Assembly (NCBI GenBank): GCA_021209875.1
Contig: JAGYVD010000008.1
Coordinates: 2,789,501-2,853,500, forward strand
Direction of reading: 5' to 3'
Origin: Rosellinia necatrix
Taxonomy: Eukaryota > Ascomycota > Sordariomycetes > Xylariales > Xylariaceae
Length of the DNA stretch: 64,000 nt
The position numbers were made by a program, and so were the translations under genes. Positions 10,407 to 21,100 of this stretch are shown here, one piece after another. The notes beneath the pieces were generated by a model. It was not told the DNA's origin, searched no databases, and saw only the letters and a list, made by a program, of their open reading frames with translations. How positions within the stretch are numbered: position 1 is the stretch's first letter; every line of letters starts with the position of its first letter.

Positions 10407-12290
10407 CTATATATTCCCCCCTTCTTGCTCGTCGTCTTCATCTCGAGGCAACTTCATACCCATCAAGCCCAGCAAGTTTCCTGCCGGGCCCGCTAATCCA
10501 GCTTGGCTCTTAAAACTCTCGAGGAGATTCTTGGCCAGGTTGTAATCGATGTCGACTTCTTCATCATCGCTCTCGTCCCCTTCGTGATCAACGCCCCCCT
10601 TGCCTCTGTTTTGGATAGCCGCGGTCTCTTTCGAATCCAGTACCCTGGCACCCCCGGGCTTTGCGTCCAGTTTGAGTGCCCCAAGCCCCTTGAGTTCGGC
10701 CTCCATCTGGGCTGCCAGTTGTCTAATATCCTCATCCTCCTCATCCTCGGCCGCTCTGCTAGCGGTGCCCTTACCGCGGACGCTGTTCTGTGGACCCGCC
10801 GGTGAAAGATGGGTCTCATCTAACGGGGGCAAACCCATCATTTCCCTCATCATCCGATTGAACTGATCTTCGTCGAAGCTGACTGCTTTGTCCTCGTCAT
10901 CGCTGCTATCATCTTCGTCATCCTCTGTTGCCACTTCGTCCTCTTCGTCGTTGTCGTGGTCCATATCCTCTAATTCGGCTCCATCCAGCCCGGCCGTTTC
11001 GTCGTTGAGAAAGTCCTCGAAGCGTGACACGATTTTGCGCAAATCGGCTTGGGCGTTAGCGTCGCCAAAGCCATTCTTGCCTGCCCCCTCGCCTCTCTGC
11101 TTCCCTTCTAGCTCATTCTCAAAATCCTCGAAGTTGATGTCTAACCAAGCCTCGTCATCTTCCCAATGGATATTTGGCCAGCTGGCGATATCTTCGTCGG
11201 TAGGGAGGACCTCGCCACCATCCTCCTCTGTGTCTTCAAGCAAAATAGCGAACTCACGCGCCAGGCGGTTGTTACTCCCATTAGCGCTGGCCGCAGCCAT
11301 CTCGAATCCGCTAGTCACTTTCATCCCCATCTCGAGGCGTTCTAGCTTCTTCCGTTCCTGCTCGGGAATGGGATCGGCGCCATCCTCGGTCGACTTGACC
11401 ATAGGACTCCAGAGAGGTGGTGCGTCAAAACGTTGGGACTTGACCTGTGCAAAAAGTACCTTTGTGAACCTAACACTGACCGTGACAAGGTCATTTGGGG
11501 GGAAATGTAGATCCAGAGATGTGGCCATCAGCGGCTTTAGAGATAGGGGATCTCGTAGATAAAAGGCCTCGATGGCGGGCGCGATTGCCGCGGGCTGCTC
11601 GTGGAGAATGTATGCCAACTTCCTGGGTATTGTGACGAGTGAATGATGCATTAACGCCTTGATACTCTCGGGGTACTTCTCCAAGCGGTAGAACGCCTCG
11701 GCTTCTATGAACGGGGAGTGGACCAGGGCGCCTGGGTGTAGGCTGATATAGTCGACAGCCTCCCTTAAGGAGAGCGGGCGTTTGACCCCCGAGCTGGCAG
11801 ACAGAGGAAGGAGCTGTAGCTTCCCCCTCTGTATCCAAACACGATTGCTGTCGATCTCCGGGTTCAGCCATTTCGGCACGACGTTGGCCGCCTCGACGAG
11901 GAGAAACTCGCCATCGCTGTCGAATACGCGAACCCATAGCGATGGGAAAGTGGCGGACAACCTGCGGAGTAGGTAGACGATCAGCCACTCATCTTCGATG
12001 GAATCCCCGTAGTCTGTCCTGCCGTGCAAGTAAACCAGCCCGGCCTCTCTCTCCACCTGGAGCTGGAAAGAGTCTCTTTGCCAGATGTAGTCCCCAGCCA
12101 CAGCAGCACACAACTGCACAGCGGTCCTCCGGATACTTTCCAGCTCTGTCAACAGGCGGCGTGGTTCAAGCGTGCTGTCGAGCACAAACAATATGTACTC
12201 GACGCAGTTGTCGGGCAAACTCCTATGGAGCGGCTCAACTCCATGTCGAGACGTATCGTCTCCCTCCTCGTCTCCCCCCTGCACACCCAT
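10407..12290 (-). CDS. Ecd/SGT1-family protein (ecdysoneless homologue)
   Basis: Family members are acidic nuclear/cytoplasmic factors tied to splicing, chaperone complexes and transcription; the exact fungal role is unsettled. The single-exon frame gives 627 residues from the Met at 12290. Family text begins soon after, with LPDNCVEYILFVLD, DYIWQRDSFQL, GRTDYGDSIEDEWLIVYLL, DSDGEFLLVEAANVVPKWLNP and NRVWIQRGKLQLLPL in order. The frame stays open upstream to 12461, but those 57 residues look unlike the family, so I chose the inner Met. The C-terminal half is strongly acidic (runs of D and E, roughly residues 440-520), typical of Ecd. It shares a ~730-bp divergent promoter region with SMC6. 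Confidence 0.9.
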   Translation of the reverse strand: MGVQGGDEEGDDTSRHGVEPLHRSLPDNCVEYILFVLDSTLEPRRLLTELESIRRTAVQLCAAVAGDYIWQRDSFQLQVEREAGLVYLHGRTDYGDSIEDEWLIVYLLRRLSATFPSLWVRVFDSDGEFLLVEAANVVPKWLNPEIDSNRVWIQRGKLQLLPLSASSGVKRPLSLREAVDYISLHPGALVHSPFIEAEAFYRLEKYPESIKALMHHSLVTIPRKLAYILHEQPAAIAPAIEAFYLRDPLSLKPLMATSLDLHFPPNDLVTVSVRFTKVLFAQVKSQRFDAPPLWSPMVKSTEDGADPIPEQERKKLERLEMGMKVTSGFEMAAASANGSNNRLAREFAILLEDTEEDGGEVLPTDEDIASWPNIHWEDDEAWLDINFEDFENELEGKQRGEGAGKNGFGDANAQADLRKIVSRFEDFLNDETAGLDGAELEDMDHDNDEEDEVATEDDEDDSSDDEDKAVSFDEDQFNRMMREMMGLPPLDETHLSPAGPQNSVRGKGTASRAAEDEEDEDIRQLAAQMEAELKGLGALKLDAKPGGARVLDSKETAAIQNRGKGGVDHEGDESDDEEVDIDYNLAKNLLESFKSQAGLAGPAGNLLGLMGMKLPRDEDDEQEGGNI

Positions 12291-13021
12291 TTCTAAGAAA
12301 AAGGTAGAACTAAAGCAGCCGGCCGAAGATGCCACAAATATCCCTTTGAGGACAGGAAAGCCTCGGGGATAGATTATTACGTTAGGAGAAGAGGCTTCAA
12401 TGCTTCGGTAGTAGTACCCTGGGTCAATTTCCGTGTTATTCGTCCAACATTTGCATTCCACCCGCGGATAGGGTAGTATTGAATGTTGCCTTCCGGGGTA
12501 ATGTGCTAGATAGCTACAGGGGTATACACAAAAACCAGGTAACTATGTAATGCAGCACTATTCTCTTAGCGCTGGTAGTGTAGAGCCCAGGATTTGGGTA
12601 TCTATGTACACATGTTAGTTATGTACCCAAGTAACTCTCCCCCACATTACGTAGCGGGGTATGATAATGGGTCCTCCATTTATTCGCCTTGATTAGGTTA
12701 GGCATGCCGCGTCTTTCTTACCGCGTTTTATAATAATGCCTTACAAAGACATAACCTTCTAGTCAGTACGCGTTTTCATCCAAGTCATAGGCCCCCGATA
12801 AACTGCACCTAGCCTACCCGGATAAGTATCCTCTTTATAGATGTTTTAGGTGCCGTCAATACCAGGCTTCCGAGTTCCAAACTTGCGTACCTTAGCTTTC
12901 GGAAAGAGAAGAAGCATCTGCCAGAAACCTGTCGCCCTCTGTCCGCGATGCGGCCGTGCGCCTGCATCTAAGCAGCTCTCATTCCCAGCATTGCTTTCTC
13001 TATCCTCCATTGTGTGCCAAC
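12291..13021. promoter_or_regulatory. Shared upstream region of Ecd-like gene and SMC6
   Basis: The two genes are divergent, so this 731-bp stretch must contain both promoters. I see no definite TATA box or known operator, and no coding signal. Confidence 0.55.
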
Positions 13022-16000
13022 ATGCCCCCTTCAACCTCCGCCAAGCGTTCGCGCCGTGCTGCCTTCAACGAGGACGCGTCTGCCAACGAGCACACCATCA
13101 ACGAAGTCGCGGCAAGTTCCAGCCTCCGCAACGGGACGGTCAGTCAGCTATTGGCAAACCAGGTTGGCACTAAGTGAGATCTAACGGAACAAAATAGCAA
13201 CGGAAGAGAGCCCGTCTCTCCGGCGGCACCACGGCTCGGAAAGCCCACCATGCCACCAACACGGACGGCAGCGATGATGACGGCGACGGCGACGGCGACA
13301 GCGACGACGATGAGCCTATGGTCGAGGCTGGGCGCGGACCAACGCCTCCTCCCGCTACACAGTACGAACTTATCCGAGACCAAGACTTCAAGCACCTGGA
13401 ACACACAGAACAAGACGATCAACGTGCCACCCAGCGCCTCAAAGAGCGCCCCACCATCATCGGCGACAATCACGCCGCCGACAATGCCATTATTGAGAGC
13501 ATCACCTGCATCAACTTCATGTGCCACGTCAAGCTCCATGTCGAACTCGGTCCCCTCCTTAACTTCATTGTCGGCGAGAATGGCAGCGGCAAGAGTGCTG
13601 TCTTGACCGCCATCACGCTGTGTCTTGGTGGCAAGGCCAGCGCTACGAACCGTGGCGGGAGTTTGAAGAGCTTCGTCAAGGAGGGCACCGAGCATGCCAG
13701 TTTGGTGGTCAGGCTCAAGAACCAGGGTGAGGATGCATACAAGCCCGACCTCTACGGCGACTCTATCATTTGCGAGCGCTGGTTCACGAAGTCCGCCTCC
13801 AGTGGCTTTAAAGTCAAATCGGCTGCCGGCAGGATCATATCTACCAAAAAGGCCGAGGTCGATGACATTGTTGAGTGGTACTGCCTTCAAGTCGACAACC
13901 CCCTCAATGTCTTATCCCAGGACAATGCTCGGCAGTTTCTCAACGCCGCCACGCCTGCCATGAAATATTCATACTTTGTCAAGGGCACCCAGCTTGAACA
14001 GCTCGATGACGATTATAAGACTCTGACTCAGTATCTCGAGGACCAAGAGAACAAGCTGACCGAGCTCGAGGAAAACCTTGCCTATCTCAAAGACAGGTTC
14101 GAAAAGGCGGTCAAGCTAAGGGATGCCGCCAGCAAGTCTAATGAGATGCGTCACAGGGCTCACGTATACAAGGACCAACTAGCATGGGCCCAGGTTGAAG
14201 AACAAGAAGAAATCTTCAAGTTGAAAGAGCAAGCCATCATCACGGCGCAGGAAGAGATTACCCGCACACAGCAGATAATCGACGAGAAGGCACATGTTCT
14301 TGAATCGATCGACACGAGGATCCAGCAAGCCGAGGAACGGCTCCATGCCGCCACCGGAGAATACGCCGACGCGGAGGATGCAGTAACAGAGGTAAAAGAC
14401 CGCTTCGATGCGGGTCGTGCAGCCCTCACAGCGCTTCATACCGAAGAGCGAGACATGCATACCAGCCTCAGCGAATGGTCAAAAACAGTCAAAGACGTCG
14501 AGAATCTAATCCGCTTAGAAGAGGAGAAGATTGAGGGGAAGAATGGGACGAAGGTAGCAGAGAAACAAAAGGAACTCAACGAGGCACGACAGCGTGTGGA
14601 AAGCCTTAATGGGTCTATACAAGAGCACAAGGATGTCCTCAAAACCCTAGAAGAAGCGGAAAGGGACGCTATCAAGCAACTCAGGGAGCCAACGGAAAAG
14701 GCCGGGCAAAAGCGGGATGAAGTCCAACAAGCGGAGTCGGCTTTGCGCTCACTCAGCCAACGCCGGAAGGACCCCCTGGATGCTTTTGATAATAGAATTC
14801 GTCAATTACTCAAACTCATCGAGAATGACCGTGGCTTTGTGCAAAAACCCATTGGGCCATTAGGAACATATATACGACTCACCAAGACTCAGTGGATGCA
14901 TTGCCTCGAGAAGTTCTTTGGAGGGTCCTTGAACGGCTTCATCGTGGAAACGAAGCAAGATCAGGCACGGCTCATGGCCCACATGGATAAATTACGAATC
15001 CAAGGGTTTACCGTCTTCATAGGAAAGGCGTCTATCAACAATCTCAGGGAGCCAGAGTCGAATTTCGATACTATATTAAGAGTGCTGAAATTTGAGGATC
15101 AACGTGTCCGTGATCACTTGATCATCAATCATCGGATTGAGCAGACCCTACTTATCGAAAGTCGATCCACGGCCGAGAATGTGATGTTCGACGGCCCTCC
15201 CGAGAACTCGGGGACATGCCTCTCCTTCCAGGAAAAGAAAAAAGATCACGGCTTGCGTATCACGAACATCAATGGCAATTTAGCCACGACCCCCATCACG
15301 CCTAGCTTTTCACAGAGACCACGCATGAAAACAGACCAGGACAGCGAGATTCAGTACTACGAAAATCGATTAACTCAATTCCAGGCTGAATATCGAGCAC
15401 TAGAAGCGTTACTAAGAAACGGAGAGCAAGCAGTCCAGCGGGCTAAACGTGCTATCGCTCAGCACCGCCAACGTGGCGAGCAATTAGCTAAGGAGCTTAC
15501 CCACGCACTCGCCGACGTATCACGCCTTTTGGCAGATCTCGATAATTTCGAAGGTGATAGTGATAGGCTACGAGGTTTCCAAGATACTCTCAAGGAGGCA
15601 CAAGAGAAGAAAGACCACTACGGGAACCAGTACGCCGAAGTGGCCATCAAGAAGCGTGAGATGAGTACAGGTGCCGAAGCGCTTAAGGATGAGCTGAACC
15701 AGGCCAAGTTGGCATCCAGTGATTATAAAGCACAAGTAGCGAAGGTCAAAGATAAAGTCGCTAGACTCAAGGAGACGAGGCACCTTGCGTTAGGCGAAAA
15801 GAATATGGCCCACGAAAACCACGATGTGGCCAAGGTTGCGAAAGCGCAAGCCGAAGCTTCGCGAGATCGCCAGGCCGGGTATGTCGAAGACTACATCAAA
15901 CACGCTAGCGAGATCGCGCCCACTCGAGTACACATCCCCGAAGGAGAGACGTACAAGAGTATCGAGCGCAAATACGAGTCTATCCGCGAGCAGATAAGCA

Positions 16001-16728
16001 AGTTGAGGCAGCAGATGGGAGCTACGGAAGAACAAATTAATACCCGCGCGACACAGGCGACGCAAGAGTACCGTGACGCCAAGGACGGAGTCAAGAACAT
16101 TCGAATGACATCGGATTCCTTGAAAAAGGCATTGATGGACCGTCTAGCTAAATATCGAGAATTCCAAAGACACGTATCAGCACAAGCGCGATGTAATTTC
16201 GGCTACCTGTTGAGTGAACGCGGATTTAGGGGCCAGCTCCTTCTCGATCACAGGACCCGGAAGTTGGACGTAGTCGTCGAGCCGGATAAGACGCGAGAGA
16301 ATGGGCGGGGACGAAATACCAAGACGCTTTCGGGCGGCGAGAAGTCTTTCTCGTCTATATGCCTACTTCTCGCGATTTGGGATGCCATGGGTTCCCCTTT
16401 ACGCTGCCTTGACGAATTCGACGTCTTCATGGATAACGTCAACCGGGCCATCAGCACAAACATGCTTGTAAGCGAAGCCTACCCCACATAACATAGTGAC
16501 TATAAAGGTGAAGCTAACTGAGTCGATAGATCGGGGCTGCCCGTCGCTCTGTTGGTAAACAATTCCTCCTCATCACGCCTAACGCCATTGAGGGACGAGC
16601 GAAGCTCGATAAAGATGTCAAGATCATTAGGTACGCATTTGGATTGTGATAAGGGGGGCTTCCGTCACTAACGTGCTTGCAGGCTCACAGATCCCCGCCA
16701 ACAACGTCTCCCGGAGATGATGCGATAA
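13022..16728 (+). CDS. SMC6, subunit of the Smc5/6 complex
   Basis: ATPase subunit of Smc5/6, which acts in homologous recombination repair and replication-fork stability in the nucleus. Four exons (13022-13138, 13198-16467, 16530-16630, 16683-16728) join in phase to 1177 residues, normal for SMC6. The N-tail is Ser/Asp-rich with a basic stretch. Walker A GENGSGKS lies at about residue 164. Two long coiled coils flank a hinge around residues 500-700. The signature LSGGEKSF is at about 1083, followed by Walker B ending CLDEFDVFMD. The short last exons encode IGAARRSVGKQFLLITP and the end LTDPRQQRLPEMMR. Start: the first Met of a 39-codon exon with a GTCAGT donor. The frame is intact throughout. 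Confidence 0.97.
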
Positions 16729-17239
16729 CGCATCGTCTACGCTTGATACCTATATTCTGCCGTTTCTTCATATGAATCGAATATAGATTTGGTGCATCGG
16801 GATTGGGGAGCGGGCGTCTCGGCAATGGGCGATTTCTCATAAAAATCAGGTGTTAGGGTTGGCCATGCGACGGTCGCTTGTCTTATCCTCCTTTCGGTTT
16901 TTGGGGCGACATAGGCGCAGAGTCAATACCAATAGATAGACAGGAAGGCTTCATGCCAGGCCGCGACGGCATGGGTTTTATTTATAGGGAATGGAGCGTG
17001 CAAACAGTGCATTACCGTTTCCATCCGAATATACACGAAACGCACTTGTCGAGGAACCTGTCCGGTGTGATGATTATACAGAAGTGTACACATTATACAG
17101 TTACTTCCACCACCGAACGGCCCCGTGAGCTCGCCCCCCTCCATCTACCTTTTGCACAATCTTAGGATGGATATGCATGTATGATATCTCCGAGAGGGCT
17201 CACCCGCGCCCAGTCCGCCAAGGGGCTCCATTACGCGCA
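16729..17239. other. Intergenic between convergent SMC6 and COQ9
   Basis: 511-bp shared 3' flank without recognisable features. Confidence 0.6.
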
Positions 17240-18160
17240 TCATATCCTGACACCCTTGCTCCTCAGCACGTTCACGCCGGCGGAGGCGGTGAAGCCAAGC
17301 CACTGAGCGACATTGCCAACAGCACCAGAGAGGCCAGCGGCCTCGGCGAGGCGGCGGCGGAGGAAGGCGCGGGTGTCGGCGAAACCGGGGGGAGCGGTCG
17401 TCGGTCATGAAGAGCTCGGAGGAGGCGTAGATGGCGGACAGGCCGGCGCGCTTGGCGTACCAGGACGGGTCGACGGAAGCGTCGCCGGCCCGGAAGTGGA
17501 TCTCGTCGGCGAGGAGGGCCAGCTCGCGGAGCGAGGCCGGGACGTGGGTCGGTTGCGCCATTATAGCTAGGGCCTGCAGAGGGGGAGGGAGAGGAGGGTG
17601 TTATTTTGGAGTCTTGTTGGTTTTTTTTTTCCGAGATTAAGGGAGGGGAAGGGGAAGGGGAAGGGGAAGGGGAGGGCAAACGAGATGCCCATTCATTCAT
17701 TCATTCATTCATACATACCCCTTGCCACTGGTGGTTCACATCCCGGTTGCCCAGGAGCCGCTCCCACGTTAGCCTCTCTACACGAGTGGGGACGTCGGCG
17801 GTGGGGGTGGTCGCCGCGTGCCGACCCCCCCTCCTCCTCGCCAAAGACGGAGGCGAGACGCTCGCGCTGCATCACCAGGTGGTACCGGACCAGACTGAAG
17901 GCGCCGGAGGGCAGCACGCTCGCGCTCACGTCCGGGTAGCCGGCGTCGCGGGCGCCGAGGGACAGCGCGCGCGCGGTGAAGCCGTGCTCCGGGACGTGCC
18001 CGTAGGCGGCGGCGAGCAGGGCCCGCTCCGTCGCGTTGAAGGCGCCCTCGGCCGCGGCGGGGTGGTCGTAGGAGTGGTACGGCCGGTGCCGCGGGCGGGC
18101 TACTGCCGCCCGGCGGCGGAGCAGGGTCAGGCGCGCGAGGGCGGCCCTCGACGACGCCAT
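17240..18160 (-). CDS. COQ9, ubiquinone biosynthesis protein, frame broken at two homopolymers
   Basis: Mitochondrial lipid-binding protein that presents intermediates to Coq7 in ubiquinone synthesis. Exon 1 (17719-18160) starts with a basic presequence, then YHSYDHP, AAYGHVPEHGFT and GARDAGYPDVSASVLP, all COQ9 hallmarks. Within the minus-strand G7 run (17825-17831) the reading must shift to reach RLTWERLLGNRDVNHQW. Exon 2 (17240-17573) encodes ALAIMAQPTHVPASLRELALLADEI and DPSWYAKRAGLSAIYASSELFMTDDRSP. At the C6 run (17387-17392) it shifts again to FADTRAFL and GFTASAGVNVLRSKGVRI, the expected C-terminus. Exons are 442 and 334 nt; each is one base over a multiple of three. With one fewer base per run the protein is 257 residues. 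Confidence 0.87.
17641..17676 (+). repeat. G-quadruplex-like G-tract array in COQ9 intron
   Basis: Six or more G3-G4 tracts spaced by A or AA lie in the COQ9 intron (17574-17718), G-rich on the template strand. An (ATTC)n tetranucleotide repeat is adjacent at about 17691-17712. Confidence 0.8.
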
Positions 18161-18173
18161 TGCGCTGGGGCAC

Positions 18174-18197
18174 GGGGGACGGGGGACGGGGGACGGG
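18174..18197 (+). repeat. G-quadruplex-like motif upstream of COQ9 start
   Basis: Three G5 tracts and one G3 tract separated by AC begin 13 bp upstream of the COQ9 ATG, G-rich on the template strand. The spacing fits a four-tract quadruplex. Confidence 0.8.
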
Positions 18198-21100
18198 CGT
18201 GGCGTTGTCGAGCTGGTGGTGGCGTGGGCGTAATTGCGCGCTGGGAGTTCGAGTCCGGTTCGGAGGGGGAGGGAGGGGCGGAGGGGGGACGGGTAGGTAT
18301 CGATCAAATCGTTGAATTTCCAAACTTCAAAATCGCACCATGTCGATTACCTACCGTACCACCTTCAGGACCTTAATCCGTTATCGTAGCTACTTATCTA
18401 TCGACTATCGACACCCATACCTACCTACCTAGTTATGGATCTAAGCCGGCAAATTCCTCGTTTCCAATCAAGTTGGCAGCTCCATAAATTTTAGCTTTTA
18501 ATAGGTACCCTCTTTCTCCTTCAAGTTAGTAAGTACCTAGGATAGACACATAACTACCCAAGGTACTTATTACTTCATAAAATCAAAGCGCCTCCACAGC
18601 GGCATGTCAAGGGCCTATTTAATCATCCTATATCATGATATGGCTAACAGAAATAGCACCAATAGTTAACTACCTACCAATGAGCCAGCGGCTTTTCCTA
18701 TGTATTTTGTTCAATGCTTTCTCCTCGTTTAGATTTGTCATGGACACCTCCTCTTTCAATTTACAGAAAGTATAGCCGAACCACGTGTGCGCTCCCGAAT
18801 GCTCAAACACCTACCCAAAAGGATGTAGGTATTAATTACACCATGTGTTCAAGCCACACACCTCCGCATGGCTCGCTACCGGGCCTTTGGTGTTCACGAG
18901 AAGCCGAACCATCCCCACGATAATTCTGGGAGGCACAGCGAGAAGGCAGTCCTCTCGCGGACAAGTCAAGTGCAGTAAAGTTACTCAACGGGCTGGAGGG
19001 AAATCAGCTCCTCCCCCCTTCTCCCCCTTCTCCCCCTTCTCCCTCTTCTCCCTCTTCTCCCCCCTTCCAATATTCTCTACACATCCCATCAACCTCAATT
19101 AACTTGAACACGCCTTCATTCGTGGGTACTATCCACTCATGCATACAGACATGCAGTAAGTAGCCGACAGTTCCTCCCATCCGAGTCTTGGTGGGCATGT
19201 TGGTAGGTCGAGACAGGGGTTCTGAGTGTGATTGAAGCGGTCCAGGGTTCGAGTGAGGTGACTCAATGCCTACCTAACCTAGGTGGCTCGATAACACGAT
19301 TGGCAGGGACGGCTTGGGAGCATTTTCGGGTGAACTACATGGAACGGGGACGTATTCTATGCAACTAACTCCCATGCGAGACATATTCATGGAGAACTGA
19401 CCTTCTCCGGTCCCAATAGAATGCCTCATGCGAGGGCCTTTGGAACGCATCTAACAACAGCACAAACGATGAGTGAACTGCCTTCATTCGGGCAACCAGG
19501 GCGCCCTCCAGATTCCCGCCAAGCGAACTACCGGGTTAGCCCACCTAGTTGTCTGGGGTACGGTACCAAAAACCATCGCCTCCTCCAACCATCCGAGAGG
19601 CATCGAATCCGAGCTAGTTTGTATCTCAACACACCCATCCGTATTCGGGCGCCATGGCGCAAACAAACCGTCCGAGGGGGCGGGGACTACTTCATGCTGT
19701 GTGTATTATCGTTCCAAAAGTTGCACAACCTGCGAGGCAGCTAGCCAGGGCATTTACGACAGGAATCTCGGGCCCACAATCCTTTTTGCGCCTCGAATAA
19801 TATATACCCCTTACCGTGATCAAGATGACGTTGCACCCATGGGATCCGATCTAGGGCTATGATGGGCCACCGTTCGTTTTCCGGCAAATATATCTATTCA
19901 TAGTAATAGGGCTCGATGGGTCGCGTTCCAAGTCGTTGAGTGAGAGGGAAAAAAAAAAAAAAAAGGCTGGGACGACAACAGTGAACCTACCCTCAGAAAC
20001 TTAACTTTCTAAAATCGTGGTACGGCCTAGAACAGATATATCAAGCGTCACTAACTTCCACGTTGTGCCGTCCTTGTACTACCTCGAGTCCAGGCAAATA
20101 GGCCGCGTGGTTGCCTAGCCTGATGAATGCCAGATGCCTTCCCAGCAGCTCTGAATTGAGCTTAGTGGTCTGACACTCCTGGATATTCTTAACGCCCCCG
20201 AGACCCAGTAAACCGGCACCCGCTCGACAACGAGGCTCTTGCAGCCTATTCCGTCCTCGCATGTAATCAAACAAGTTCTCGTCAGGATTCAATGGTGGTG
20301 ATTGATCCAGGTAGCTGAGCAGGGGTGATGGCGATAGTAGCCAAATAGACCCTTGGGTGACAGGGAATACGTTCACCTCGTGGCGGTGAAACCGTCTTCT
20401 TCTTGGTAGACTGTGGGGTGAATTACATGCTCGTCCCTCCCCGCCGTCGCCCCGATCACAACGTATGCAGGTGTGGTAAAGGGCGTACTCGGTAGTGCCT
20501 GGTCAGGCCACACGATGTGCGATACCACTCAAGACTAACCCGCCGCGGGTTTTTTTTTTTTTAACCCTCCTTTGCCGCAGCTATCGCGTGTGCCCTGTAA
20601 TTGGCAATTAAGCCACGCAAAGCAAGCTACTTTAGAATCCAAGTGTGTGGTATCCAGTGGCTGTGTTATCAAGCACTCACACAATGCATAATTCAAGATG
20701 GATCAGCAACTTGCCCACAAACTGACCACACAACTGGTAGAAAGCCGTAAAAATTTCCGTCGGCGGCTCTGCTCGCTCGTGGCGTCGACATGTCCGAGGG
20801 GAAGGGAAAGGAGGGGGTTTCTACGGGCACGTATTCCCAAAAGGCGCCATGGTCCTGGGCCAAATCCCTCCGCCGCTTGTGGGCACCTGAGCCGGGGATA
20901 ATTTATATTTTGTCGTCTCCTTCCTGCCTACTCCTGCCTACTCCTGGGAAAGGATAGCTACTCGTAATTCCTTGAATTTGTACTACAGTAGAGTTTTGTA
21001 CGCGTAGTAATAACACCCGGGCCATCACGCCTACATATTGCTTGTCTTGTTATTAGTACTGTAGGCCGGGAATTAGAACGGCTACGTCTCGTTAAAAAGC

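Noticed and set aside
19243..19260. GGTTCGAGT-like B box suggesting a second tRNA
   Set aside because: No matching acceptor, D or anticodon stem could be folded around it.
20041..20376. 111-codon minus-strand frame with NPDENLFDYMRGR-like text
   Set aside because: It vaguely recalls the start of fungal phosphotransferase-like proteins, but there is no kinase motif, no further exon in frame and no domain I can confirm.
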